Shown in pieces: positions 1 through 12,982 of a stretch of DNA of 64,000 nt. A program made the translations under genes and the position numbers. A model generated the notes under the pieces. The model ran no database searches and was not told the DNA's origin. It saw nothing but the letters and a program-made list of their open reading frames with translations. Each line of letters begins with the position of its first letter. Position 1 is the first letter of the stretch. This stretch comes from Bryum argenteum (Eukaryota; Streptophyta; Bryopsida; Bryales; Bryaceae), in contig CM073325.1 of NCBI GenBank assembly GCA_037043015.1, positions 6,985,001 through 7,049,000 of the forward strand, written 5' to 3'.

Positions 1-535
1 TGACTAAGAATTACGACGTCACACACAATCCAAAACACATCATTCTTTAAAAGTACGTTTAACAATATAGTCACTTATTATTTATTTTTTGTCCAAACAT
101 TTGAAGTGTACACATCATCCATTTAAGAATTGCAGTAGGTGGAGGTACACAAACTCTCAACATTTTTGAACATAATGGATTACATTATAATGATTTGGGC
201 AAGTTTGAAATAAAGATTCACCCCATAGATGTTGTAATTGATTGACAATTTTTAAGGCAATGAATTTGAAAAGTCTTAGTTGTTACAATTGCTAGGACGA
301 TTCTGACACCTTTTTTCCACATCAAACTAAATAGAATGTACTAATTTTTACTGAATATGGCCATTGTAAGGTAACACCAAGATTTATGCATCACATAACT
401 AAATATGGACTTTGGGTTATTTATGGACTTTACAACATGGTGGGATCCACCCCACCAGGACTCTAAAAGTACATATCTTAAAAATATCTTTGTAGTACCT
501 TGATGCTAGAATTCATTCGCAGCTATTGCTATTAG
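1..535. other. Unannotated AT-rich flank
   Basis: No open frame, RNA gene or repeat end could be supported here. It is the sequence into which the TTAA element starting at 536 is inserted. Confidence 0.4.
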
Positions 536-2254
536 TTAACCCCTAAACATCTAACCTGGCTATTCTTAACGAAAAAACATATTTTTGAAGAAAGTGTCGT
601 AGACAAAAATGAAGATAAGCAATTTAGATCTCAACCGTACAAACTTGTGATAGACTTGTGGAAGGTCATGTGAACCAAAATTTGAGACAGTAGAACTTTT
701 AGATTGCGAGATCGTATCATATCAATACCAAAATTAAGTATAAATTTCATCAATTTCACTTCAAAGTGGAAATTCTACAAACAAATCAATTGCAATTAAA
801 AAAATTACAAACTAGAAAGTTGTTATGCTTCATCTTAAAAAGACCATTACACCAAAAAAACTCATTAGAAGAACTTCTTGCCACAAATGATAGCCTTGCA
901 ATCGCGAAAATTTCCAAAAAAATAACAAAGGACAAATAGTCCAAAATTAGACCCTTTGCACTCAAATCCAAATCTTATCTTCAATACATCTTCTCTCTTG
1001 GTAAGGATTCTACTCTAAAAAAAAAGACTTCAATTGGAAGATATATCTAAAAATAAAAGTGAAATCTAATTGTATAAGAATATATAGCTCTTCAATAATC
1101 ATCCATTCTTTCACTTTTTCTATAATAGAAATCTTATTCCAAATCTTATACCAAAGTTCTTCGGATATAAAAATAAAATCAACCCGAAAGTTGTTAGGAA
1201 TCATCTTGACAACCAATGTTTGAGTCATGTAGTTGGGTTTCCCCTTATTTTGACAAAAATTCTTACATATGAGTGAATCCAACTTTTTCAAATTGTATTA
1301 AATTTGAACACAATCATGGCTATGCTATGATATGTGAGAAAATGAACACGGCTTTAAATACTTCAATAGGACTATTAGAGTTGAAGAAATGAAAGTGAAA
1401 GTCAAGGTGAGCATGCCTTTTGTAAGACTATTCAACAACAGAATCAATTTTAGTGTTCAATACTCATTTATAAATGTATGAGTGTAAAATAAGAAGATGC
1501 AACAAGACGACTATCGTGAAAAGAGATGATTATTGTTGCGTTTTGAGCAATTTCAAGGCACGAACCATGAAAAACATGATCATGTTGTGTTTGAAGGGAC
1601 CTAAAGGTACATACTACCTCTCATTGGGTGTATCTCAAAAAAATTTGATTGAACTGAAGATCTGTAAGCGACTACCATTTTTCAAGATATCTTATTTGGT
1701 TTTCCTTAAAGCCTCATTATTTATAAGTCGGATACTTGAATCGCTTGATCTAGATTTGTTTGTCATACTGCAACTTCTTGACTTCAAATTTTGGCTATTA
1801 ACTTCAAAATGTCCCTATGTCACGGACATGCCATGTTGGTTGTTGTTACTCTTCAACTTATTAATAGTACTTTTTGTAATCTCACTTTGAGTGTCATTTT
1901 CAGTCTTGTGCAAGGAAATCCCTCATTTCTAATCTATCTTCCTATGAGGTCTCCCTCCACTCTCGTCTTTCTTCTTGCCCTTCATTTGTTGTCCGCAACA
2001 CCCTAGTGTCGAAAAACAAAGTTTTGGATAAAGGGCAAAAACTTTGAAAAGCCATAGTTTTCTCATCTTAAGATCAGTTCGAATGAAATCATGCGAGCTA
2101 GGTCTCTAATCAAATCTAGTTTGCAAATCCATACACTAATGTATGAATAAATGACTTGCATCTTAATGAAGACAAAATTAATTTTCGGTAATCAAACATT
2201 GGCAGGTTTTACCATTTTCAAACCAATTATGTGAGATCAGATTTGTTTTTCATG

Positions 2255-2298
2255 ATTCTTTATTTATATATTTATTTATTTATTTATTATTATTTTAC
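2255..2298. repeat. (TTTA)n-like microsatellite
   Basis: A run of TATTTATTTATTTATTATTATT simple sequence inside the TA-1 mosaic. Confidence 0.7.
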
Positions 2299-2767
2299 GC
2301 AAGTGTAATCTTTAAGAGAGGTTCACACCATGCTCGAGAGGTCAAAGATATCCTATGATCTGATTGGTGAAGAGCAAAAGTTTTAACTCTCGGCCTTCAC
2401 ACTTGAGCCGAAAGTCCATGGTTAAAGGTGCCCAGAGTGTCCACAGCCCTACATGGTATCACTTTTTGGTTATTTTGGCGCCAAGATTTTGGATACAATA
2501 ATAATGGAAACCCAAACTATGGTTGAGAGGTCAAAGTCTTTTTTAATCAAATATTTAATGGTCACTTACAGTATTTTTTGAGGAACTTCTCTCTCCACCT
2601 CTCGAGAGGAGTTTGGGCAACAACCTCTCGACTTGGGCGGCATACTCAATAGGCTGTTAGATGCATCCCAACAACTTTGTAGTTGAAAAATTCTTGATCT
2701 GGATAACTTTGGTATTAGATTTGAAAAGATGTTTCTATAATAAAAAAAGTGAAAAAATGGATGATCT

Positions 2768-3748
2768 TTAACCCTTAAACGCCCACGATGTCGAAAAACG
2801 ACATTTTGGATGTACATCAGAAACTTTGAAGAGCCATATCTTCTTCATCCGAGGTCCGTTTTGAATGAAATCACTTGGATTAGGTTCCAAATCAAGTCTA
2901 GTTTGTGTTGTAAAATTCTCAAGCCCATACAATAAAGTATGAATTAATGAATTGCACTTTAGTGAAGACAACTCTTGTTTTTGGGTTTCCAAGCATGGGG
3001 CATGTATTACCATTGCAAGCCAATTATGTGAAATTAAAAATAGTTTTTCATGATTTTTTTTTTTCATGGTCATGATCTTAAGGTGATTCTTAATAACTTT
3101 GAAGTGAGAAGTTTTTTGATCCAAATGATTTTGCTATTGGATTTGCAATGATGTTTTGTCAGCAGAAAAAGTGAGAAAATGGATGATATTTGAGGAGCTA
3201 TATCTCCCTCATCCACCGTTGGATTTCAACTTAATTTTTTGGGATGACCTCCAATTAGAGTCTAGTCTAAGTAGTAGAAACCTTAACAAGATCGAAGATG
3301 TTTTGAAGATAAGGCATGAAATTGAATGCAAAGGGTCTAGTTTTGGACTATTTTTCCTTTGTAAAATGTTCGGTAGTTTTTACCATTCCATGGCTTTTAT
3401 TTGAGCCAAGAATTTTTTTTGATGAATTTTGTTGGGTAAAGGACTTATTAAGATGAAGGTGAACATCTTTCTAGTTGGCGATTTTTTTATTGCAATAGGT
3501 ATGTTGGTAGCATTTCCACCTCAAAGTGAAAATGATGAAAGTTTGCAGTTTGTTTTTGATATTTATATGTTATGATCTCCCAATCTATAAGGCCTCATGA
3601 CTCAAATTCTGGTCCACATGATCTTCGATAAGTCTATTGCAAGTTTGTACAGTTGAGATCTTAATAGCTTCTCTTGATTTTCATCTATGACGATTTCTAT
3701 GGGAATGTGCTTTTCTGCTAAAAATAGGCTCGGGCGTTTAGGGGTTAA
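2768..3748. mobile_element. TA-1: non-autonomous piggyBac-type element with TTAA duplications
   Basis: A 973-bp body (2,772-3,744) is flanked by TTAA at 2,768-2,771 and 3,745-3,748. Its ends are inverted: CCCTTAAACGCCC on the left and, read inward from the right, CCCCTAAACGCCC. It has no coding capacity. It interrupts an older TA-1 copy: left flank GTGAAAAAATGGATGATC and right flank GGAGCTATATCTCC are continuous in paralogues at 43,876-43,905 and 60,545-60,600 (both read in reverse). The target was therefore a single TTAA-like site that is now doubled. TTAA duplication and CCC termini are hallmarks of the piggyBac superfamily. Confidence 0.8.
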
Positions 3749-4929
3749 GGAGCTATATCTCCTATACCCACTGTTAGATTTTGATTTTATTTGTTGAGAT
3801 GGATTGAAATTATAGTATAGTTTTATTGCTAGAAACCTTGACCCGATCAAAGATGTATTGAATATAACACATGGACTTAAGTGCACAGGGTCTAGTTTTC
3901 GACTATTATTTTCTCTTTTGTAAAATGTTTGACATTTTTCACCATTGTAGGGCTACTATTTGAGCCAAAATATTTTATTGATAAACCTTTTGGTACAATA
4001 GAGGACTCTTTTGAGATGAAGATAAACATCTTTCTAGTTGGTGAATATTTGATTGCAAATTTCATGTTGGTAGTATTTTTATTTCAAAGTAAAATGGTGG
4101 TTTTCTATTGCTTGATTTGCTTACTAAAAGGCTATGCTCTTGCAAGGTACCCTGAGTCAATTTTTGGTCCACATCATCTACAACAAGCCTATTACAAGTT
4201 TGTACTATTAAAGTGTGAATAAATTATCTTTATTTCAATCTATTCACACTTTATTTCAATCTATGATTGTCAGATTTTTCAATAATGAATTTTTGGCTAA
4301 AAATACCCCAAGGATGTTCTAGGGGTCAAGATCATACTTATAATAATTCATAAAAATCTGTTTTTGATTTCACATAATTGGCATGCAATGGTAAAACATG
4401 CCCCATGTTTGAAAACCCAAACAAGAGCTGCCTTCACTAAAATGCATGCCAATTATTCATAATCTATTACATGGGTGTGCAATTTTTACCATGACAAACT
4501 AGACTTGATTTGGAACTTAACCCAAGTAGTTTCATCCAAAATGGACTCCCGAATGAAGAGATTACGGCACTTCAAAGTAGCTACGGTCTTCCATCCAGAA
4601 ATGTCGTTTTTCAACATTTTTCGCGTTCAGGGATTAATCTAAGATTGTGGACTATCCATTTATAGTTAATAAGTTAAACATGAGAACTTTGAGGGTTGAC
4701 CTATGTAGCAAATTAGAATTCACCATTTTAAGAACAACTACATGTTCAACTACAAAAATACATAACAAATTCTATATGAGTCCAAATATTTTGATTTAGG
4801 TATGCTTAATCTTCTAAAGACTTTACCCATACACATAATTTATTTAAATAACCAACTTCACTATGACTTTGCCATGTTCATACTTCAACCATCATTGAGC
4901 AAGTTACCCTAACCTACACAATAAAGCAA

Positions 4930-5931
4930 GAACTGAAAGAACTCCAAATAGTCCGTCACAGGTGTCTAGCTTTGCAATGGACGGACCACTTGCTTGTCGG
5001 ATAATGTGTAGAAGGCACCCAAAAAGCTTATCCCTCTCTCGCTTCTTTCGTGCACAGGGCTTTCACTGGACACGGATCTTCCGAGTTTTGTTGTCGTAGA
5101 AGATCGATCGTGCTTTTGGGTGACTGTGCTGCAGCATCAGCTTTTCAAGAACTACAATCGTGCGTGGCTCGGAGTGCACTAGATCGTTTGTTCCACCAGG
5201 GTTTGATATATCAGCTCTCAGCAACGTGTGTGGCGCAGCATGGTCCTTGCCTCCAACTGAATCGAAGCTCACTTACTGCATAACTTGATCTACACTTGCT
5301 GACTTGCACCGGTAAGAAATCTATCCAGAGCTTTCCAAGATTGGGTTGAGTGGTTAAGTCCTGCTTTTTTTAGGAACTGAGTCTCGTTTTTTCATGTGAA
5401 ATGTGATTGTCAGTGTCATTTACTGTTGCTTGAACCGATCGTGAACTCTGGGAGGCGTCAACTTCTGTAAAGCTAAAAACCCCGACCTGGTGGCATGTTG
5501 CGAGTTGGATCTACATTGTCTGTGCTTACAAGCATGGAAGTCTTGTGGTTGAACTTGATTTGGTGATCGATGAGCAATTTCTTTCGTGGCGGAATTCTTT
5601 AGACTATATAGGCTTCACTTGCGAATTTGGTCCTTTGGTCCGCGTGCGTGTAAAAACACCCTAAGTATCATACTAGTCGTTTCTTGGCAAGAGTAGTTGA
5701 ATGGGTCAATAGAGAAAGAAGTGCTCCTCCCTCCATGGCTATTGACAATGGTTGAAAGGCCGACTTTGAGTGTAATTTCTGTCATGTTTGACTGATTGCC
5801 TTTCCTTGCAGAAACAATCACTGGACACGGGTTCTGCAGAGAAATCACATGCACTGTCCGGCATTTGACAAAGTTGATCGTCACCTTATTTGTCGGTATT
5901 GTTCAGCTCTTGTAACCAATTCCTCTTTGGG
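4930..5931 (+). promoter_or_regulatory. Leader / 5' region of kinase copy 1
   Basis: About 600 bp (4,950-5,560) match the leaders of copies 2 and 3, including GAAGATCGATCGTGCTTTTG and the stretch ending in ACAAGCATGGAAGTCTTG. A second leader unit starts near 5,815 but is cut short and runs almost directly into the coding start. Copy 2 carries about 850 more bases at that point. I infer promoter and 5' UTR, possibly with leader introns. No TATA box could be assigned with confidence. Confidence 0.45.
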
Positions 5932-8900
5932 ATGAAATCTCCGTATACATGGGCGAGTTCCTCGTCGTGGCCGTTGCCTTCGTGGCCGTTGCCTTTGTCA
6001 GCACCGACAAGTTTCTTCACTTGTCAATCTGATTCCGAGATGGAGCTTTCGGAATCTAGTCACTTTAGCAAATTGGATGAGTCCGAGACTTCCTCGAAGC
6101 GGCGGTTAGCTGAGGCCAACTATGAGTACTTCGCGAAGTTGCGGAACCACCCTGAATGGGGTGAGTTCTTTCTACCTTCGGGAGATAATATAAGAGTGGG
6201 AAAGAGAATCAGCCATGGAGCCCAAGCGGATATACATGAAGCAGCTCTGATAAACCCTAGTAAGTACTTTAATAATGAGTTCCTTATGGTGGTGAAGGTG
6301 ATGAAAGGCGATGGTCCTCTCCAAGCATATCAAGCGCAATGGCCTATTGGGTTGTTGACATACAGTTTCAACTACAGACAGAAAATCATCAGAGAGAAAA
6401 TGCTTGATTGGCGGCCGCCGCCGTTGTTGAATGTTTGGGGAGCAGTTTTGTTGGAGGACGAGAGATTGAGGGGACGATTTGCTTTCGTGATGGGCAGAAT
6501 GTGGGGTGATTTGCGTTTGTTGATTGATCGCACAATGAAAGCGAGGCCTAAGAAGGGCCCTTTCAAAATGGACAATGCCACCCAGTTCATGTTGACAATA
6601 GCCAAAGATATGGACACCCTTTACACCGACCATGGTATAGTACACAGAGACTTGAAAGCCTCTAATGTGCTTGTCCAAAAAAGAGAGTATCACCCAAGAG
6701 AGTATCACCTTGGAGAGATGCCGATTACAGCTGATGAGGTGTTTGTTGGACACAATGAATTGGTAAAAGTAGAAGTAGCTGATTTTGAGAGTTCTATGGT
6801 TGTGTTGGGTACATCCTTTTGGAGGGCACCGGAGATTTATCAACAAACGAAGAATAGGATTCAAGGTGCGGAAGTGACATTCACTACTATGGCGGATGTA
6901 TATAGCTACGGCATGACATGTTATGAGATTGTAACAGGTCGCATTCCATTTGATCGTAAGTATGAACCATGTAAGTGGGATGAAGTTTTGAGAGGACGCC
7001 GTCCAACTCTTCCTAGTGAATTGCCGTTGTTTTTGAGGAACATCATAGAGAGATGTTGGCAACATGATCCGACGGAGAGGCCAAACTTTTACGAAATCCA
7101 GGAATTGCTAAAGTTCAAGCCGAATATACCTAACTTGCTAGAGTGTAGGCAGAGTCATCCAACAAGTGTTGTGATTGACAATGAAATCCATGATACTGCA
7201 ACTATTATTAGGGTATATCTCTTCACCTAATTACTTTGATTAATGTTTGCCTTACATTCCAGTTGTGATTACGTTATCAGTAGTTTTGTTAGTATCTATC
7301 AATTTTTTTGGACTGTTGTGATTGTAGAATTTGTTCAAGTACATCAAGTTTATGGTTAACATTTGTTCAATGTGTACAAGGTATTGATTTTTACCATCAT
7401 TGAAACTTTGAGTTAGACATTTCCAATGTTTGTAGGTCGTACAATGGAGGCATTGTTTGTCTTTGACTTTGCTTCAAGTCATGGAGGAACTAGCTTGGAT
7501 GGGACAACAAACATTACGAGCTACTACATCGGATACGAGTGATCAAATTGTGTATTGTAAGTCATTATTTTGACACTTTTAAATGGAAAATTGTAAGAGA
7601 GTTCTTATAAATTTGTAGACTTCATATGAACTTCTTCAAAATTGTTTTGCAACCTAATATTGTATCGTACATGTTTCATTATAGATGTGGAGGTCCTCGG
7701 TCCTGAAGGTGTGAAATGTGATGCATATGATGTGGCACACATTGAGAGGGTAAGCATTAATATGATGGGGCATGTAGTATCCATTATACATACTTCTTTA
7801 CTGTGTTTTCATATCTATATTTTCAATAAAGTATCATATTAACAATGTTATGTGAAAATTTTGTTTAGAGTTTCATATTACGTTCATGAGTTATGAATAG
7901 AGCATTGATAGAATTAACTGTCTTTGGTGCACAGACTTTGAGCACGAAGATGACAAAGGTGTTTCACTGGCAAGGACGGTGTATACAAAATGATGTCATC
8001 GAGCACACTTATGTCCTAGAGATAACCATGTATTATATTAATGACTTCCTCACATTTTTAGAACTCTTCTGCGATATGGGCCTCGAAGTTGTCAAAGCCG
8101 AAAAATGGGTTCACAATGGTTGCGGTTGCGTGCAGTATGCGATGCTTGTGCACGGCAAGAAGGGTTGTAGTGTCTATTCACTTTTGCAAGGGTTAGCCAT
8201 TCAGTCACACCGTCGCTGCTATATAGTATTTCACAGCTTGGTTAGAGGGTATGTTGATATACACCTAGAGAACTTCAAACGGGTTATGGCTTCATTTTGC
8301 CCTTCAAGCATGGAAGAATGTCCTTTTGAGAGAGCTACCAGGCCTAAGTCGCCTTGGATGTTTCTTACGGAAGTGGAGTATCACGGCTATCCCTTAGATG
8401 CTAATCATCAAGCAGGATATGTTCTTCTTAAAGAAGGACATATGCATCACGGCGATGCGTTAGATGTTATTCATCGAACAGGATATTGCTCTGCTTCAAG
8501 GTCTTCTCCTCAATGGATTGATACATTATGGCTTTCAAATCAACAAAAACGTGAACATGTGGAGGATCAAGTGAAGTTCAGAGGTTTACCTTTGTTTTTC
8601 AAGGTAATTCCTCAAACTCAATCTTGTCATGTATTCTCATTGAGTTGGATGGAAGTTTTTGTAATATTCTGGTGTGAGTTTCTCTTTGAGAGAAGGAGGC
8701 ATCAACTAACGCTATTACATAGTGCACAAACTACAAATGACGATATCAGTAGACCTATATAAAAATATGATTGCCTTGTAGGATCTAGTACTAATTGGAT
8801 AATCGTGATATTCAATTGGATGTTGAATCATGTGTAGATTGAGAACAACGGAGAAGTTACTTCGATCTGTCTAAGGCGGAGGGCTTTGCAGACAACAAAC

Positions 8901-9050
8901 ATTTGCCGTTGTTGTGGAATTTGCCGTTGTGGTGGACTCGAGGAAGTTTGGCGTCAAGCTTGCAACCAGTTCCACAATCACAGGATGATACTCCCAAAGT
9001 CCACCACCCTAGTACGCAGTGCGGATAAATATTTCTGTTCAGAACTTTGA
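5932..9050 (+). CDS. TKL-like protein kinase with novel C-terminal domain, copy 1
   Basis: Five exons read in frame: 5932-7212, 7436-7556, 7685-7749, 7935-8603 and 8838-9050 (782 codons plus stop). All introns are GT-AG and match copies 2 and 3. Exon 1 encodes the kinase domain. It shows a reduced glycine loop (SHGAQADIHEA), the beta-3 lysine in MVVKVMK, the catalytic loop HRDLKASNVLV, DFE in place of DFG (VADFESS), WRAPE, and DVYSYGMTCYEIVTGRIPF. Exon 4 (about 220 residues, TKVFHWQGR to FRGLPLFFK) is conserved in all copies but is not a domain I know. The last exon is Cys-rich here (CRCCGICRCGG) and differs from copy 2. I took ATG 5932 because the upstream frame lacks an earlier ATG. The N-terminus differs from copy 2 because the leader was deleted. 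Probably a soluble Ser/Thr kinase; the substrate is unknown. Confidence 0.75.
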
Positions 9051-9774
9051 ATTTTCCTGCTCTACTTTATTTCCAATATTAAATGTCTATTTCTCAATTA
9101 TTTAATGAATATGTGATTACTTCATGGTGATGTGTTCGAAGGTTCATGTCCTGCATATGATATGATTCTTTGGTTTCCTCACCTTACAAGTTTACATTGT
9201 AACCCATTTCCACGTGTAGGTATGGAAAGGGGAGATAGCTAAATAACGTAACTACTGTTGGGACAGTAAAGTCAAGTTGGAATAGCATAGTTGTTATCCA
9301 TTTGAATATTGATCAACAAAGAATAATAGGTATGGAACCATGGGGTGTGAGTGTACATGTTCCACTGAAGGTCTTATTCAAGGTGGCTTGGATGCAGAAA
9401 ATGGGTGAACAAAGAGTGCCTTCCCACTTATAGAATTGTTTATTTATTTATTTTCAACTCGTAGAAACATTCGGTATTTCTTTTTGTTTACAAGTGTATT
9501 GGGCTAAGGTGAGTCACAAATTATTGAGCAAGGTGGGCTTTATAAGAATTTAAGTTTTTGTTGTTGGTCCTTGTTTTATGAGGCAACTTCATTTGTAGCA
9601 CATGTACTTTTTATATTACTTAAGTATCAGCAAAGAAAGTTTGAAGTATTTACCAGTAACAAGAAAGGTAATGGCCGTCACCACCTTTATTCTCAAAGAG
9701 ATGTTCAACTAGGTGGTAAAGTATTGACTTCACGAATGAGGAGATTATGTTTGGATTTAGATACCCTTGTTTAG
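9051..9774. other. 3' flank of kinase copy 1
   Basis: Non-coding. Parts recur downstream of copy 2 (about 21,780-23,150) and copy 3 (about 37,200-36,600), so it belongs to the duplicated block. No polyadenylation signal was assigned. Confidence 0.4.
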
Positions 9775-10093
9775 ATGGAATGTAACTGACAAGTAAATAT
9801 GAGGGACCGTTAATTTGAATTTGATATCAAAATAGCATGATGCGCACATTCAACCAATGATCTCAAAAAGGGTGATATAAATTGAGTGTGAATCCCACCT
9901 CACAACACTTTCTTTTTAAACCAAACTTTCTTTGTAAAAGTTTACTTTTTCCAACCAATTAGAGCTCCTGCAAATTCAAAACTAATCAAGATTTACTTTA
10001 TTAGGCTTTTAAAAATTATGGTATTGTATAACCTCTTTTAACAAGAATGCAAGAACTGCGTCCTTGCGTCCAAAGTCAAATTCAATTTAAAGG

Positions 10094-10897
10094 TAAACCC
10101 CTGGAGTGGACTGGGCCTCAAACTGCAAGAAAGTTTGAGAACTTGCAAAACTACCCACTTTCACTTTTGATGCAAGGTGAAAGATTTCAAAGTTTGAAAT
10201 TTTTTTAGGCATGTAACCGTAAAATCTAGTACTTAAATTGTATGTGTATATTGAATTTCATATTCAAATTCCTCACCAATTGTGAGATCATGATGTTCAA
10301 AGTTGAGCAAATAGTTTTTATTCCTTGCTGTTGAAAGGATATTTAGTTTTCTACTTTTTTAAGGACCACATAATCACCTTTGGTAGAAAACTTGACTTTT
10401 ACTCTCGTGCAACCTATAAAAACCTAAAAAGACGCTTGATCATTCACATGAAGGCATGTTAAATTTCAACCTCAAAGGCCGGCCTTGACTATAAAAGTGT
10501 CAGGTGAAAAAGGATTGGATTGGAAATCCAAACTTTGAGATCATACCTCGCTACCTTTTCTACATGTGAAAAACAGTAAACTTGAATAAAAGTAAAATCT
10601 CAATTTTTGGTGGATTTTAAAGTTTCCATGAATTAATCCATTTCGGACAGATTTTGAGAATATACTTCAGTTAGGGCACTTTTTGGGCAGATTTCAAATA
10701 GTCTTCTCAAACTTTGACCATGAATATCTCCTCGAAGTATGAGGAATTTTTAAGCGTGCAATGACTTCCTAGAAAAGTATGAAATACTTTCCAACTTGCA
10801 AAAGGTTTACACTTCATGCAATCTAAAAATAGTAAGTCAGACGCTCACCAAACCCCAAACGACAAGAATATGGCTTCAGTCCACTTCAGGGGATTAA
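10094..10897. mobile_element. TA-5: TTAA element in the spacer of unit 1
   Basis: A body of about 795 bp (10,098-10,892) has ends CCCCTGGAGTGGACTG on the left and, inverted on the right, CCCCTGAAGTGGACTG. The flanks are GTAAA on the left and ATTAA on the right, a decayed TTAA pair. It has no coding capacity. The same insertion, enlarged, is at 34,816-36,314 in the inverted duplicate. Related cores lie at 13,640-14,140, 30,300-30,560 and 45,420-45,970. Membership in the TTAA group rests on the CCCCT ends and target remnants. Confidence 0.6.
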
Positions 10898-11560
10898 TTC
10901 ATGCTTTGGGTTACCTCAAAAATATTGAAAGTCTTACATGTGTTAGAAATTTAAATGGTTCCATGAATTCTGATCTAAATAACTAATTATTCTCTGGAAA
11001 TGCACACAGTAATATACTACCCAATTTAGCTAGTCATACATTAAGGAATTTGATACAAACTTCACCAAATATTGGGACTATGTATGTATCAAAGTGTTGT
11101 ACTACAATCCTTAATGTTCATATGGAGTATTTTAAGGTACAAGTAAATCATAAGCCATCAAATTGGTTCCTCAGTAGCATTGTCATCAATAAGAAAAGTC
11201 AAATGGATAGGTATCTTAATTTATGAAATTAGTGTTATGTTTAATCTCATGTCAAAGTCTTCTTATACATAAGAGGAAAAGAAAGAAGCACACAACAAGT
11301 TCTTGAATTTTGTATGCTTTTATATACATGCATAGGTTCCCCCTGAAATCAAAATAGGATAAGTTAATGAAAACTCCATCCCACCCTAATTCCTTCTGAA
11401 ATGATGAGAGCTCGGTGAGCAAGAGCGAGAGAGATGTTCTGGTCTGGATGCAGGGCCATGCTTTATCTACACTAACAACCTCTAGAGGGTGCGACCACGA
11501 CTCCTTGCTTACATATCGTAAGGTGTTCAATAATGGCTCAATTTTCAGCACGGGGAATCT

Positions 11561-12049
11561 AGAGGGAATGTTCTAGTGCAAGCAATTTTCCTGCATGGGG
11601 AAAATTAGTGGATTTGTAACCTGAATCAATTTTGAAAACTCACAAAGTATGTAGAAGATAGGACCAACTTGAATGACGTATATTGGATTGAATTCTAATT
11701 GGTAATAAATGGTGGATGTGGATCCCACAAGTGAACCCAAAACCACTTGGTTAGAAATGTACTCCATGCACAAATTGACATTCATAGTCAAAACTCTGTT
11801 GTACTCCGACTTGGATTAGCCTAGCCAGTGGTTCAAGGTGTTGTGTGGGATTTGAGCCACCTACATAACAATGATGTTTAGTGAATGACCAAGAAACTCG
11901 TAGTGATTCCATGGTGCTAGAAGATAGTCTAATTAAGGGTTTCCAACCATGACACGATGAACCCATATGATAACTTCAAAGAATGAATATTATTATAGAA
12001 TAATGGAACAACTAGAATTTAGATAGGACTTGAAGCATGAAAAATGGTT
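11561..12049. other. Unannotated spacer
   Basis: No gene could be supported. The last part (about 11,990-12,049) resembles 24,425-24,520, the 3' flank of the TMEM70-like gene, and marks the start of that gene's broken duplicate. Confidence 0.35.
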
Positions 12050-12982
12050 TGTTCTCCAACGAAGTAGCATTGACTCCAGAAAATGTACCCATTCCTCTAA
12101 AACAAAATGTAAAAGTTCATTACTTCTTGGAAAGCTTTTTCAGAAGCTAGGCATGTGAAAGTGTACTGTAGATTATTTCACACATGTTTTTGTTGATGTT
12201 TCTATGCATGATAAACTCATGTACTTCCATTGTAGTACATTCCTTGACAAAGATGATATATGCATTGTTTGAGCATGATAGACTATCTCCCAAAATCTTA
12301 TTAATGCACCTAGAATGCGGGTCGCAAAACACGCCTGAAAATGCGAAGAAGAGGGGGTATGGGAGGGGTCCAAGCTGTAGGGGTCTTGTGGGCAAGTAGT
12401 CTTGGGGGAGCGGATTTACCCCATATCAATTGTAGTTGCTTCCTCCCATGAGAAAGTACTCAAAGAATAAAATTTTAATATTAAGTGCACTCAAGGGGTC
12501 CATGTGGCACCCCCTTAAGGGAGTTCATGTGGAAGGGAAGGCCTAACATTAAATAATTAATGTAAAACTAAGTGAAGGTCACTATGCAACAACATCTCGC
12601 TTACAATGCTCATAGACTATGCTCTGATGAATCAAAGATCATCCAACACCAACACATACGGTTCATGTTGATGTTTTTATGTACAAGAGTTACGAGATCC
12701 TAAGCTTTGATGAGCTTATATATGTTCTATCCCCATTAAATTATTAGAAAGGATACATATATGACTTCAACATATATAAGAAACTACACTTATAGTTGGC
12801 ACAAGGATTAGTGTTGAAAGTATACGGTGGATAAGACAACACATGATGATACCCGTATCATGAAGCATGCTTGATTGCATCCATTTATTCTCAGAAGTAG
12901 TTATCGGTTGTGATTTCACAGTTTGAGAGTATAATAACAACTAAACCCTAAAACTGGATTTTATCATTTAGGAAGGGTAGTT

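Larger units (their letters stand above)
536..4637. mobile_element. Nested mosaic of TA-1 type TTAA elements
   Basis: A non-coding patchwork of related elements. A forward copy begins at 536-539 with TTAA followed by CCCCTAAACATC. Further ends lie at 4,319-4,328 (TAGGGGTCAA) and 4,626-4,637 (TTCAGGGATTAA). Blocks such as the one near 620-690 (GTACAAACTTGTGATAG) recur inverted near 4,170-4,210 and again at 43,420-43,470, so at least two TA-1 copies in opposite orientation are interleaved. A third, complete copy sits inside at 2,772-3,744. A short open frame at 1,474-1,890 has no recognisable domain. The boundaries of the outer layers are uncertain because the old ends have decayed. Confidence 0.55.
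4650..11560 (+). repeat. Segmental duplication unit 1 (kinase copy 1 with flanks)
   Basis: This block holds an upstream repeat, the leader, the five-exon kinase gene and the downstream spacer. It is recognisable in inverted order at about 42,480-33,690 and, less completely, in direct order at 16,370-23,150. Homology outside the genes includes the 4,660-4,930 segment (inverted at 42,980-42,490) and the spacer 9,775-11,560 (inverted at 36,610-33,690). The TA-5 insertion at 10,098 sits at the same place in the inverted copy, so it predates the duplication. Confidence 0.75.

Noticed and set aside
1474-1890. 138-codon open frame as a retrotransposon protein
   Set aside because: A faint resemblance to a copia-type pre-integrase region was not enough; no diagnostic Cys/His pattern.
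6172-7065. 297-codon open frame on the minus strand
   Set aside because: Antisense to kinase exon 1, with no recognisable domain.
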